From JAADHY01 sp964428935 (GTDB lineage Bacteria > Planctomycetota > Planctomycetia > Planctomycetales > Planctomycetaceae), in assembly GCA_964428935.1 (NCBI GenBank), contig CAYSAG010000009.1, positions 1-40,134 on the forward strand: 40,134 nucleotides of DNA, read 5' to 3'. This document shows positions 25,701 to 34,059 of this stretch, piece by piece. Each line of letters opens with the position of its first letter. The first letter of the stretch is position 1. The notes below the pieces were generated by a model. It did not search any database. It saw nothing but the letters and a program-made list of their open reading frames with translations, and was not told where the DNA came from. Position numbers and translations under genes: made by a program.

Positions 25701-27355
25701 CGGCACCGCCAACGCACCTGAGCCGTCAGCGTCCACTGTTCCGGCCCCAGCTCCACGAACCCCAGTGCGTCCGCAGACAGCTCCGTCGCCGGCACGCCGA
25801 CGCTCAGCGTCAGCGTCGCCCCGGGCACGAACTGACTGAGGGCCAGGTGCTGCACCGAGTCGCTTTCCCACAGCGGCTGCGACTGACGCAGCCCCTGCCC
25901 TCGAAAACTGCGCAACCGCAGCGGTGGCTCGACCGACACCGTCACGCGGCCAGCCAGAAAAACCGCTCGCGTCTGCAGCGCCACCGGCGGCAACGCGAAC
26001 TGGCCCAGCCGCGAAAGCAACTTGAACCCCCGCAGTCGGACGGTGTGGCGTCGGCCGGTCCAGCCCTCCGGCACGCGAACCTGCACCAGCCGCCGCAGGT
26101 TTCCTTTCACCGGACGCTCGGTCCACTCCAGCGGCAAGCCGCGGTCGTACGTCACGGCCGTCACTTTGAGGTCGGTGGGGACGGAGAACGTGAGCCGGGG
26201 CGGAGCCGCCCGCTCGAATTGCAGCGTGAAGGTGGCGTCCGTTTCGACCTCGCTTTGCCGTACGGTGTGAGCGGTCGACTGCTCGTAGAGCACGACGGGC
26301 GTGGACGCACCGGCCGCGTCCGCCCGCCGAACGGTCAGCCGGCAGCTCGTGCGGCCGCCCAGGTAGACGACCCACGTGACCGACGCGTTCGAGCCGGCCG
26401 GGTCGGAGGACTTCGCACCGCTCCCGGGCCGCTCGTTCCGACCCACTCCGCCGCCAGACGCCGCTGCAGAGCCGTTCTTCGAAGCAACCGAGCGGCCCGC
26501 GGACGGCCGAGCCGAACCGCTGGCCCCAGCTTTGGCCCGACCGCTTTGGGAACGTTCGGCTCGTCGGCGCGGCGGTACGACCACGCCGTCGGAAGACTCC
26601 ACGACGAAGCCGGCCGGCACGTGGAGCGTCAAGGTCGAGACGGTGGCGGGCGGGAGGGTCACCGAGAACTCGGTCTGGTCCAGAACCTTGCGACCGGGCA
26701 ACTGCCAGCGTCCGCGCAGCGAGCTCGACCGGCCGCTCAGCAGCAGACTGGTTTGTCCGTCCGGCGCCGCACCCCACAAAGCGGACGTCCCGTCGGCCCA
26801 CTGCAGGTCGGAGACCTGAAGCCGGAGCGGCTCCAGCGAAACCAGCCGAGGCTTACTGGCCAAGCCGCTCGACGCCCACTCGCTCAGCCGCCAAACCAGC
26901 TCGCCCTGCAGCCGGTCGTGCTGCGGGTCGAACCGGCCGGTGTAGTCGGCTCGCCGCAGCCACACCCTCGGCGGTGCCTCTGGCGACGGCTCCAACGCCC
27001 GCTTCAACCTCTCGTACTGGTCGGCGGTGACCGGAACCCACCTTCCGCTGGGCCACCGGTCGGGCCGGTCGGCCGGCACGGTCTGTTCCGAGAACTGGAC
27101 GACGAGGGAACGCAAAGACTGGTTGGTGTTGACAAGCGGGCTCGACGAACGGCCCGACGGTGCTCGCGTCGAGCCGGCGGGACCGGTGGCGGTCGGGGAG
27201 GTCGACGAGCCGCTCTCGGCGGGCTGGGTCGAGCCGCTCGGGTCGGTCGGCCCTTGTGGGCGCAGGGGCTTGGCCGCGAGGGCCACCAGCGTGGCAGCCG
27301 CCAACAACACGCCCCCCAACAGCCCGGCGCCGCGTTTTGCCCCTCGCCACCTCAT
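19709..27355 (-). CDS. Giant 2548-aa membrane protein built from two fused ectodomain units
   Basis: The ATG at 27355 overlaps the stop of the preceding gene as ATGA and has a GGAG ribosome binding site; the longer frame to 27619 lies inside that gene. A signal sequence is at about 9-28. Unit B (about 1-1170) holds a beta-rich ectodomain with two low-complexity inserts (about 257-324 and 731-849) and a membrane cluster at about 1106-1165. Unit C begins with a second signal-like helix (VALASLLVLLVLADALGQ, about 1188-1206). It then has another beta-rich ectodomain with a KPSNVKPPNV-type insert (about 1350-1540) and ends with three membrane helices (about 2441-2520). Shared landmarks support the two units: LLLVLRFR with AVHLPAPIPLD in B, and RLVLFLR with AVPLPSVEFVD in C. 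I recognise no named domain. Probably an envelope protein; function unknown. Confidence 0.85.
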   Translation of the reverse strand: MRWRGAKRGAGLLGGVLLAAATLVALAAKPLRPQGPTDPSGSTQPAESGSSTSPTATGPAGSTRAPSGRSSSPLVNTNQSLRSLVVQFSEQTVPADRPDRWPSGRWVPVTADQYERLKRALEPSPEAPPRVWLRRADYTGRFDPQHDRLQGELVWRLSEWASSGLASKPRLVSLEPLRLQVSDLQWADGTSALWGAAPDGQTSLLLSGRSSSLRGRWQLPGRKVLDQTEFSVTLPPATVSTLTLHVPAGFVVESSDGVVVPPRRRAERSQSGRAKAGASGSARPSAGRSVASKNGSAAASGGGVGRNERPGSGAKSSDPAGSNASVTWVVYLGGRTSCRLTVRRADAAGASTPVVLYEQSTAHTVRQSEVETDATFTLQFERAAPPRLTFSVPTDLKVTAVTYDRGLPLEWTERPVKGNLRRLVQVRVPEGWTGRRHTVRLRGFKLLSRLGQFALPPVALQTRAVFLAGRVTVSVEPPLRLRSFRGQGLRQSQPLWESDSVQHLALSQFVPGATLTLSVGVPATELSADALGFVELGPEQWTLTAQVRWRCRAGSTFRVACQLPPGWEVTQVRPSGGRSQNELTDWSVQHKEGGLLLVLRFRNSLRPSRPQDVVVEARRLPATSGSAVHLPAPIPLDCETFRSALVLAYPASAKAPQVSEEADLEPVELDELATTWSDTTVWRLVTQADQDQTKRLLALAAAQPVNVGVFSFGPPTEVGAAGVSSELSETGRQQTSRQAESAGENPQARAGVSGPAGRRQQPTAGNAAEATDQPTAGDSGKAPGQPASSATNARRQGGTSKGRAGKAATAAAARVVPSGPTSAGGPAGSRGTDEQSEAGPGGSPERTAGLDNTRPLLAEMLLTTTYPSAGEAGLRGQASAVHEAVVRLIGGCRQRLWFELPPDCRLLRVTANGVAVPVRTAGRRVTVPPLKDQTLRWLVVRYASPCRLEPLGVRLRVPVPQLNVPCVGFQWQVVLPREYRVGTLPAGLCRTEPEPPVAWTVRLFGPLGRRSDEPGFNPLRWDSWKRVWQILSGQGSPFPALDTDPVLGSGVQQADDASRLERPSAVPSLDERDPLRSARTWRTTFRASRMFPAGAFEVRCWNTRRVQALAWMALWFAALLAWWLRNVEWSYKKQLAMVWLTVVLAACAASPPAWASVPGACLAGTVLSLLVPIRRRKAGDDATETRSFDTGKAVALASLLVLLVLADALGQPPSGRLDGRQLGSSAAGQRPLVVPVLLPSPVERSNGPAFVYLPSDLYPKLLRWVEAKERQEDYLLTDAHYKLQVDADGFATLTARLHLVLPTSKPATDVWLPLEGVNLGAEACRVDGRLVEPRPGPEGRGFVVSVRVPAPKPQASEAGDTAEKTASGGKTSGAASSSAERSAARPQPSGKPPTGKSSAEEPAKVEPLPAERPSRQQPPSKSSPSSLKPSGTKGTSTEGASVKPSNVKPPNVAESNRQEASGRARAGRPAGGKASPAEWTSESRSAEERSGSEPLHEKSVGEASPAAKRFGEKPSPVEPLGGPSSNAKPRREAAGAAKAADTPVRQAVVELTLFPPVRASGQSRVIDVRLPAVPRTSLELEFPAEAVDVQLTVGEAGAARTLPRPSGAVALGKVDWLRVAWKPGPLKTTKRRQPKADVTGVVEVHPAYLSYDYKVVYHATDEVTEVVWRLPAGACVGEKAVQADGLLGHRVEATADGTRLHAVFASPQSGDFTVRAQWILPVPRGEAGRAVVPVPAVVEGFEGASSQWLALVPASGFRLELDSSANQPATVAVAAQAFEQRWGEALTGRQGQLLMRLDAPASLATRLLPQTPQHVVRADQVLHVHRNRVEWTLFAEVENSGGPVFRYHLRIDPRLRIRSVVVKEDDAERLIHWARPSRDRLVLFLRDAAGEVQYVTVKGEWFVPRGTAVPLPSVEFVDGERRAGTLLVYRDPDVGVAWEEPRPALLEENPPEQGRSSPGLFEGKFAWGTAARPRLRVFPIRARLQVEVFTLLVPQSKGWDVTSWLRCRSAASLPRRLKLVLPGKAKWKLSRLDGSPLEFQAAGQRDGRPEYAVKLPADAGDDFVVVVRGRLTRLRAASVAASSDGGRAARARTFEEPRVPEAVTVRSLLAVARPSGANGQNQPTAVHLWQPENAGRVGADELPDWVRRLVETGSEKSDRLAVFRGVGGRWRLVRVRPLQELGRPRVALAVSHLWLERDGTCHGQTRLFVVAAGKELVVDLPPGTTLHAVSAGDQIVATPEKTTGRVRVPLNGPTDVVDLLWTNRVRASRWLPRWLVRLPQTAELRTVRHVVSVMTANGAAAVPGSWKHLSGRGVAQVEVVEGVWEFLEARLTAGQTVGPALWELLEQAVLVWQLQPRWPWQTERFRLLDRRVEAIAERAEKARQQAASSSSSVGGTGGEKPAAGARPAPEPGLRTTQPWLTLARHCLQCSLEPGGPVSELRLWLLPAALLRLLVAGAATGVAFFGLCLVVRTGLWTFLAARPALSLAALGVVWWSGLTGGFFGFALTVGAAGWFVVQTRRTGQGPRQNVVPVEPSGSQHETASGTSTV

Positions 27356-30300
27356 CCTGCCGCTCCGGTTCCCGGCGAAGACAGCGGTTTGGACGGAGCT
27401 GGCGGTGGAGCGCCGTTGACGACAGGCGGAACCGGCTGCACCACCGTCGGCTCGCGTGAAACGGCTGACACCGACACGGCCATTTCGCTGGGGGTGAGCG
27501 GCACGGCGCCTCGCAACCGACGCGCTCGAACCAGGTTGTCCATGACCGCTGCGGCCCACGCCAACAGCACGCCCAACACGGCCGGCTGCAGGAGCAACTG
27601 GAAGGCTTCCTCGAACCACACGCCGGCCACGGCCCCCGCCGCGCTCAGACCCATGAGCGTCAGCACGTTCCGCAGCACGCTGACCTTAATGAACAACACC
27701 GCCAGCACAAACGCCAGGCCGGCTCCGACCGCCACCAACATGGGTCGACTCATGGTCCACAGCGACACGGTTTGCGGAAGCCCTTGCACGCCGAACAGGT
27801 ACGCGTTGCCGTAGCTGGCCGCGAACAGCGTCCGAACCGGCTCGGGCAAGGCAGCCGGTGTGGCCGAAGACTCCGACGTCCGAATCCACCGCAACAAGTC
27901 CTCGCGACTGAGCGTCGACCGACGGAACCAGAAGAGCCACGAACGTTGCCACCGGTAGAGAGCCGTCACCAGTTCTGGCTCGGAACACAAGTGGTGCGTC
28001 ACCGGGAACGTGACGTGCCAGTACGTGGGTCCGACAATGGTTCCGGCCGGCAGTTGCGGAAAGACGAAGTCGTGCCGCCCCAGCCAGCCGAAGCCGTCGC
28101 TGTGGCTGCTCGAGTAGACCAGCGACAGCAGGTGTCCGGTCGTCTGGTCGCTCCAAAACTTCCGCAGGTCCACGCGGTACTGGGTCGTCTGTTCGGCCGA
28201 CTGGACCTCCACGAACTGGTCCGGAATTCGACGGTCGTCCCACCAGAACGCTTCGACGGCCACGCCTGGCGGAAAGGCGAGCGACAGCTCCTGCGGCGGC
28301 CCTTCGCACTGCAACAGCAGCACGTTGCGAGCCCGTCCGCCCGCGTCGAACACCGACCACACGCAAAGCTTCGTGAAGAGCAACTGGCCGGCCAGCCGCG
28401 TCTTGGGACGGTCGACTCGCAACGGCACTTCACGCACCGCCCCCTGCCCCAGAAACAACGCCGTGCCGCGCGACGTGGCGAACTGCTGCCACTGCGGGTC
28501 CGACGGCTCCAACCGAACGGCGCTCTGAGCCGACGTCTCCACCTGCACCGACTCGAACTCCGCGTCGGCCGACGTCACCAGCGGCAACGTCAGCTCGCCC
28601 GACTCTCCCTCCGGCAGCCGAAGCGTGTAGTCGGCCAACACGGCAAAGCGGCCCAACAACGGCTCGGGCAGACTGACGCGAACCCGGCTGCCCTCGCCCA
28701 CCTCCGACCCGCTCCAGGACACCGTCGCCCGAACCGGCTGCGGGCTGTCGGGCGTCTCCAGCGAAAACACGACCGCCGTCCCCAACGCCCCCGGCACCAC
28801 CAACCGCGCCTGCGAAACCCGCTCGTACGCCACCTGGTACTCGATTCGCTCCCGCACGGCCAGCGTGCCGTTCTGCGGCAACAGACGCACGTACGCCTGC
28901 GTGCGAATCTGCTGCGAGTGGGCTGTGACGACGGCCGTGAAGCGAAGCTGACGCGAGTCGACACGGTAGACCTGCCGCCGCAACCCGCGGACGAACTCGG
29001 GCAACGCCGACGCCAGCGCCTGGTCTTCCACCAGCGGCGCCAGGACGACGTCCTCGTCGGGAATGAGCTCGGCGTCGACGTTGTCGGCCAGCGCAAAGAC
29101 GACGCGGGCCGGAGCGTGGTTGGACGAGCCGACGGTCGGAAGAACCAGACGCACCGGTCCTCCCGAACCACCCGTCGGCCGCTCGGCGTGCAGCCGAACC
29201 TCGAACGGGCCGTCCACGCGGCTGCGCGGCTGAAGCAGCCGCAGGACGAACCGGTCGGCCCCTTCCTTCCCGCCCGGCTCCTCGACCAGCTCGGCCGAAG
29301 CCGGCGGACTGACCGTCCACTCAGTCGGCCGCTCCCGCGGCCACTGCAAACGCAGCTCGCCAATGGCCCCTCGGTAAACCTGGCACCGGAAGACGGCTTC
29401 CATTTCCACGCGGTCGGCCGTCAGCCGGACAAAGTACAGCGGCTCGACCGAAAAGTACGGCCGTACTCGCACCAACCGCAGCGGCAGGACGAACGGCTGT
29501 CGCAAGAACCGGTAAGCCACGGACAACTGCCCGGCCGCCGCCTCACCGCGCAGCTCGGGCAGCGACTGCAGGTCGCTCACGTCCGTCTGGTGGACGAACC
29601 GCGCTTCGCCCTCGCCTCGCTCGACCCGGTAACCCTCCACCGACAACACGCCCACGTAGCCCGACTGACGCCGAGCTCCAACCACGTCGAAGCCTCGAAT
29701 GGCCGGCAGGTTGTCTTGCTCGGGCACGCGGGAGGCCGAAAGAATCCACTTGAGGTGAGCTTCCTGCGTGGCGTCCGAAAGCAGCACCTGGCAAACGCCC
29801 TTCTGCGGCGGCGAGTAGCTTTCGACGTCCGGCCCAGAGACGTCCAGCAGGTCGAAGCCTTGCGGCAACCGCACCGACAGCCGGTCGAAGCTGCCTCGCA
29901 CCGACTTCACCGTCTGGTAGGCTTCCAAAACAATCGACTCGGCCCCCACCTCGACCAGCACCACCGTCGTGGCCTGCAGCTCGGTGCCCCCTGGCTTTCG
30001 CTTCGGCACGGCCAGCCAGCCCACGTCCAGCAGCTCGCCCAGTCCGTGCAGCTCCACCAACGCTCCGCCCGGTTGGCTGCGCACGCGCGAGCTGGTCTGA
30101 GGCGGTGTGTTGACAGAGACGTCGGTGGAGCCGCGGATTTTCAGACGCGCCGAGCTGGCTGCGGCTGCGGGCGTCGGCAGGCTCAGCCGCAAACGGCTCT
30201 CGCTGACCGGGACGCTCAGCCGAAGCTTCAACGTGTGCGTGCCCTCGCCTTTCAGCCACCACCGGTAGCCGCGCTCCGGGTCGAAGGCGGGTGTGTCGGG

Positions 30301-30921
30301 CCGAGCCGCCGCGGCGGAGCTCTTGCCCTGAAACGTGTGCTGCGGCGGCTCCAACAAGAACCCCTCTCGCAACCGCAAAGGCACCAGCACCCACTGCTCC
30401 GCCCGGTTGACCTGGAACGTGACCGTCACAGACAAAGTCGCGCGCTCGTCCTCCACCTCGCCGTCCACCGAAACCGAGAGCACGTCGTACGGCGGGACGC
30501 TCTGTTGCTGAAGCCACTGCTGGAAGAGTCGGAAGGTTTCGGCGTCGAGCACCGGGACGGCGCGCCGCTGGTCGGCCGGCCACGGAGGCTGCGGCGGTGC
30601 TGGCGGCGCCAAGCCGCTCGGTCGGGCTACTTCACCGCCACCCGTGCCGCCCGGCCGCGCCGAGCCAGCCGACGGCGTTGCAGACTGAACGGCCGCTGGC
30701 CGTGGCGCACCGTTGGGAACCGCCGTCCGTTTGCTGCCCGCGGCCGCGTCCGAGGCAGACAAGCCGGCAGGCTGAGCGAGCAAACCGACCGGGCAAACCA
30801 GCAGCCAACAAACGGCCAACCACCAGAAAACCGAACGGCGCGGGCCGAACGAAGACCGGCGAAGGCCCGGACTGCCGGACCTCCACTTCAAGCCTCCGCT
30901 TTTCGCAACCCCCAGACTCAC
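27352..30921 (-). CDS. 1189-aa exported beta-rich membrane protein, paralogue of the giant's units
   Basis: The start is uncertain: a GTG at 30921 (GGACGG 6 bases upstream) or a TTG at 30891; the frame runs further to 31485 but that part looks non-coding. A signal sequence (VFWWLAVCWLLVCPVGLLAQ) lies at about residues 29-50. A proline/alanine-rich spacer precedes the ectodomain at about 120, which opens with VPVLDAETFRLFQQWL and continues with strand-rich repeats. A landmark RFVLRLLQ ... PVRLVLPTV near 560-600 has counterparts in both halves of the giant protein. Membrane helices lie at about 1056-1131 (MLVAVGAGLAFVLAVLFI, LTLMGLSAAGAVAGVW, AVLGVLLAWAAAVMDNLV), followed by a proline-rich cytoplasmic tail. 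The stop overlaps the giant gene's start by four bases, so the two are translationally coupled. No known domain recognised. Confidence 0.85.
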   Translation of the reverse strand: MSLGVAKSGGLKWRSGSPGLRRSSFGPRRSVFWWLAVCWLLVCPVGLLAQPAGLSASDAAAGSKRTAVPNGAPRPAAVQSATPSAGSARPGGTGGGEVARPSGLAPPAPPQPPWPADQRRAVPVLDAETFRLFQQWLQQQSVPPYDVLSVSVDGEVEDERATLSVTVTFQVNRAEQWVLVPLRLREGFLLEPPQHTFQGKSSAAAARPDTPAFDPERGYRWWLKGEGTHTLKLRLSVPVSESRLRLSLPTPAAAASSARLKIRGSTDVSVNTPPQTSSRVRSQPGGALVELHGLGELLDVGWLAVPKRKPGGTELQATTVVLVEVGAESIVLEAYQTVKSVRGSFDRLSVRLPQGFDLLDVSGPDVESYSPPQKGVCQVLLSDATQEAHLKWILSASRVPEQDNLPAIRGFDVVGARRQSGYVGVLSVEGYRVERGEGEARFVHQTDVSDLQSLPELRGEAAAGQLSVAYRFLRQPFVLPLRLVRVRPYFSVEPLYFVRLTADRVEMEAVFRCQVYRGAIGELRLQWPRERPTEWTVSPPASAELVEEPGGKEGADRFVLRLLQPRSRVDGPFEVRLHAERPTGGSGGPVRLVLPTVGSSNHAPARVVFALADNVDAELIPDEDVVLAPLVEDQALASALPEFVRGLRRQVYRVDSRQLRFTAVVTAHSQQIRTQAYVRLLPQNGTLAVRERIEYQVAYERVSQARLVVPGALGTAVVFSLETPDSPQPVRATVSWSGSEVGEGSRVRVSLPEPLLGRFAVLADYTLRLPEGESGELTLPLVTSADAEFESVQVETSAQSAVRLEPSDPQWQQFATSRGTALFLGQGAVREVPLRVDRPKTRLAGQLLFTKLCVWSVFDAGGRARNVLLLQCEGPPQELSLAFPPGVAVEAFWWDDRRIPDQFVEVQSAEQTTQYRVDLRKFWSDQTTGHLLSLVYSSSHSDGFGWLGRHDFVFPQLPAGTIVGPTYWHVTFPVTHHLCSEPELVTALYRWQRSWLFWFRRSTLSREDLLRWIRTSESSATPAALPEPVRTLFAASYGNAYLFGVQGLPQTVSLWTMSRPMLVAVGAGLAFVLAVLFIKVSVLRNVLTLMGLSAAGAVAGVWFEEAFQLLLQPAVLGVLLAWAAAVMDNLVRARRLRGAVPLTPSEMAVSVSAVSREPTVVQPVPPVVNGAPPPAPSKPLSSPGTGAAG

Positions 30922-31633
30922 TTCGCGCCGTCCATTTCCTGCCTTTGCTGCAGACAACCTCCGCCGGCCGCCTCGTTTCCCTGTACGTCGCCCGCACGGT
31001 CGAACGTTTGTCCGTGGTTCCAATCGAGGGTCGACAGCTGGAGGGACCGACACGCCCGACGGGCTGAGACAACCCAAACGACGACAACCGAAACGACTCT
31101 GTGACAGGCCGACGTCGACTTCCGCGTTTTTCCGTCCAAGACAGGTGAGACGTTCGACAGCGGGACGCCGCGGCTCGGTGCAGCTCCGCCGCTGCCAAAG
31201 CTGGTCCGAAAGCGACTGGCCTCGTCCGGCAAACCGACCGAGGTGCTGCTTCGCCGACCCGCACAACCCCCAAAGGGCAACCAACTCGACCGACCCGAAC
31301 AAGCCGGTCGACCACGTGTTTCTGCTGGCGAACGTCTTCGGGCCCCAGCCGTCCGAACCGTCAACCTTCCGACCCGACGCCGCAACTGGCGCGTCGAACC
31401 GCGTCACGCGCCAGCGGCTTGAAAAAACTGCCCGGGACGGGAAAAAACCGTTCGCGCCGCTGTCCCCAGCGCAGCCGCAACCCATTTGCGGACACCACGG
31501 TTACAAGACCGTGCCACCGACGTTCTATCTTACCCCGCGAAATTGGTGGAAGAAAGCAGCAATTGACGGTGAGCCAAACCGAGCAAGACGGGAAGACTAC
31601 GCGGTGGCGTTTTTCTTGCGCGGGCGGTTCGGT
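30922..31633. other. Intergenic region upstream of the giant pair, about 710 bases
   Basis: It lies between the monophosphatase stop and the start of the 1189-aa protein. It should hold the promoter of the pair. One frame overlaps the GTG start by four bases (GTGA) but encodes an arginine- and serine-rich sequence with no family features, so I do not call it. No repeat seen. Confidence 0.35.
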
Positions 31634-32461
31634 CTAGGCGGAAGCGTCGCCAGAGAGCAGCTCCAGCAGCTGCTCGTGCAGGGCCGACCCGTTCGTGCCC
31701 AGGACGTCCGGTTGAGCCAGGTCGACGGGCGAACCGTCGCAGCGAGTGGCTCGGCCGCCCGCCTCCTGAATCAACAGCACTCCGGCAGCCATGTCCCAGG
31801 GGTTCAGACTTTTCGACCAGTAGGCGTCGACCCGTCCGGCCGCGACGTAGGCGAGGTTGAGGGCGGCGGAGCCGGTTCGCTGCAGGTGTTGAGCTCGCTC
31901 CAGCACACGCAGAAAGTCCGCCACGGCCGGGTGGTGCCGGTCGACCCGAACCGGCAGGCTGGCAATGACCAACGCTCGGCTCAAGTCGCCCGCTCCCGCC
32001 GCGCACAAACGCCGCTCGTTCAGGAACGCCCCCTGACCGCGGCTCGCACAGAACAGTTCGTCTCGCGTCGGGTCGTACACCACACCCACCTGTAACCGGC
32101 CCCGGTGCTCCAACGCAATCGACACGGCGTAGTAGGGAAAGCCGTGCACGTAGTTCGACGTGCCGTCCAACGGGTCCACGACCCAGCGGAACGGGGAGTC
32201 GGCGGCGGAGACGGTGGGCAGGTCCTCTTCGCCCAGGAACCGGTGCTCCGGGAACCGCTCGTGCAAGAACTCGTAAATGGCTCGTTGCGACTCGTAGTCG
32301 GCCTCGGTCACGAAGTCGGCCGGACTTTTCTCCGAGGCCGTGAACCGCGCCGACCAGTCCAGCAGAATTCGCCCCGCCAGCCGAGCCGCTTCGACGGCCG
32401 CTTCCAAGAACACCCGACGCTGCTCAGACGAAAGGTCCCCGCTCTTGTCACCGTCGTTCAT
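31634..32461 (-). CDS. Inositol monophosphatase family protein
   Basis: 275 aa from the ATG at 32461, which has AGGAG and GGA elements upstream; the frame extends to 32764 but that part runs into the oxidoreductase gene and is non-conserved. The metal-site motifs are all present: FLGEED (75-80), DPLDGTSNYVHGFPYYAVSIAL from 96, and WDMAAGVLLIQEAGG from 222. K45-SPADFVTEAD at 45-55 is the first metal-loop segment. The family removes phosphate from inositol monophosphate, histidinol phosphate, PAPS or fructose bisphosphate, using magnesium; the exact substrate cannot be told here. It lies 218 bases downstream of the FAD oxidoreductase gene on the same strand. Confidence 0.93.
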   Translation of the reverse strand: MNDGDKSGDLSSEQRRVFLEAAVEAARLAGRILLDWSARFTASEKSPADFVTEADYESQRAIYEFLHERFPEHRFLGEEDLPTVSAADSPFRWVVDPLDGTSNYVHGFPYYAVSIALEHRGRLQVGVVYDPTRDELFCASRGQGAFLNERRLCAAGAGDLSRALVIASLPVRVDRHHPAVADFLRVLERAQHLQRTGSAALNLAYVAAGRVDAYWSKSLNPWDMAAGVLLIQEAGGRATRCDGSPVDLAQPDVLGTNGSALHEQLLELLSGDASA

Positions 32462-32679
32462 TTTCCGGCCAACTCCTGTCGTCCACGGTTCACCCGGGCC
32501 AGTCGTCAGCGCTGCAACGCCGACGCGTCGCCGCGCCGCCAGCCGGTCCCTGACTGCTTCGGTCGTTCGGTCTGCGGGCTGCTTGACCTCTCCTCTCGCC
32601 GCTCCGCCGCCGTGGCAGCTGGTCGCTGCGAGCTCGGCCCTGGCGAAGCCGGCACCTTCCGAATCCGTCCGCTTCGCGG

Positions 32680-34059
32680 TCAACGCAGCAGGTGCTGGTT
32701 GACCACGGTGACACCGGAAAGCATGCTGCCGACAATGCCCAGGTAACCTTGGTCCGTTCCGCACACGAACAAGTTCTGCAAGTGGGTCGTTCCGTCACGC
32801 AGTTTGCGCGGGCAGCCGTACACGGCGCCGTTGACGTGCCGTGTGAACCGGTGAATGGTGCGCGGGGTGAAGCAGTCGAAGTCGACCACCTCGGGGTTCA
32901 AGTCCCGGTCCGCGAATTCCGACACTCGCTCCAGCAAACGACGCCGCCACGCCTCTTTCTCGACAGCGTACCGTCCTGTCGGCAGCGAGAACCAGTAGCC
33001 CGGGTTGGCCAGCGCGGTTACGCGAATGGTCCGGTCGTCCACTGGCGAGGGGTAACGAAAGTTCGCCGGACAACACACGACTCCCGACCGCAGCTCGACC
33101 GGCTCGTCCGGGCAGCGGTAAGTCACCTCGGGGGCGTCGTTGAAAAACAGCACCGAAAAGTTCAGGCCGTAGTGGCTCGGCGGCTCTTTCAACCAGCCAA
33201 TGGTCTCGACGAACGACAGCCGGCCCGGCGGGAACTGCTTGCGGAGCCGTTCGTCGGCGTCGCAAAGCGACAGAGTCTCGACAATGCCGGCCGAGGAAAG
33301 GACGGCGTCCGCCTCGACCCGCTCACCGTCTTCCAGCTCGACCCCGAACGCCTTCTGCCCGTCGTGCAAGATTCTTCGGACACCCCGCTTCAGCCGCAAT
33401 TGGCCTCCCACCTCGGACAACTTTCGCCGCAAGGTGTCGAGAATCTGCCGAATGCCCCCCAGCGGCCGCCCCAGTCCTTCCAGGAACACGCTGCGAAAGA
33501 GGACGGCGAAGTCGAACAGGTCCACGTCGTTTTCCGTCGGGCTGCCGTAAAAGAGCACGGGGCAGAGCAGCATTTCGACCAGCAGCGGGTCCGCCAGCCG
33601 TTCGGTCAGCCACTTTCGCGCCGACCCCAGCGACTGAGGTCGTCCACCGGCCAGCTCGTTCACCTCGGCCACCACACGCTGCCACCGGTCTCGGACCGTC
33701 GGGAACAACGCCACCACCTGGTCCGACAGCAGCTCGAACTGGTTGCTGAACCGCAGCGTGCAGTCGGGGAACACAACGGCCGACTCGGTCTGCGGAGCCA
33801 GTTGAAGGTCGTCCCACCGAAGACGCAGCTGACGGAGCAGTCGGTTCAGCGGCGCAGAGCGCTGCTGCCGTGTGGCCCAATTGGTGACCGCGTGGAGTCC
33901 GACGTCGTAGTTTCGGCCTCGCCGGCGGTAAAAAGAATTCAGCCCGCCGATCTGACTGTGCCGCTCCAGCACGCAGACCGCTTTGTCGAAGTACGCCAGA
34001 CGAATGCCGGCCGCCAGTCCAGAAAGCCCAGCTCCAACAATGACGACGTCGTACTTCAC
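32680..34059 (-). CDS. NAD(P)/FAD-dependent oxidoreductase, phytoene desaturase/carotenoid isomerase-like
   Basis: 459 aa. The N-terminus MKYDVVIVGAGLSGLAAGIR is a dinucleotide-binding fold with GxGxxG at 9-14, followed by the ERHSQIGGLNSFYRRRG segment typical of CrtI/CrtISO-type flavoenzymes. The GGIRQILDTLRRKLSEVGGQLRLKRGV segment in the middle and the C-terminal NLFVCGTDQGYLGIVGSMLSG, which closes the FAD site, also fit. Such enzymes desaturate or isomerise polyene or acyl chains. The neighbouring acyl carrier protein and ketoacyl synthase suggest an acyl-chain rather than a carotenoid substrate; no phytoene synthase is in the window. There is no strong ribosome binding site at the ATG. 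Confidence 0.85.
   Translation of the reverse strand: MKYDVVIVGAGLSGLAAGIRLAYFDKAVCVLERHSQIGGLNSFYRRRGRNYDVGLHAVTNWATRQQRSAPLNRLLRQLRLRWDDLQLAPQTESAVVFPDCTLRFSNQFELLSDQVVALFPTVRDRWQRVVAEVNELAGGRPQSLGSARKWLTERLADPLLVEMLLCPVLFYGSPTENDVDLFDFAVLFRSVFLEGLGRPLGGIRQILDTLRRKLSEVGGQLRLKRGVRRILHDGQKAFGVELEDGERVEADAVLSSAGIVETLSLCDADERLRKQFPPGRLSFVETIGWLKEPPSHYGLNFSVLFFNDAPEVTYRCPDEPVELRSGVVCCPANFRYPSPVDDRTIRVTALANPGYWFSLPTGRYAVEKEAWRRRLLERVSEFADRDLNPEVVDFDCFTPRTIHRFTRHVNGAVYGCPRKLRDGTTHLQNLFVCGTDQGYLGIVGSMLSGVTVVNQHLLR

Noticed and set aside
30918..31385. Possible leader gene overlapping the start of the 1189-aa protein by GTGA
   Set aside because: Its translation is low-complexity and arginine/serine-rich; the overlap is probably chance.
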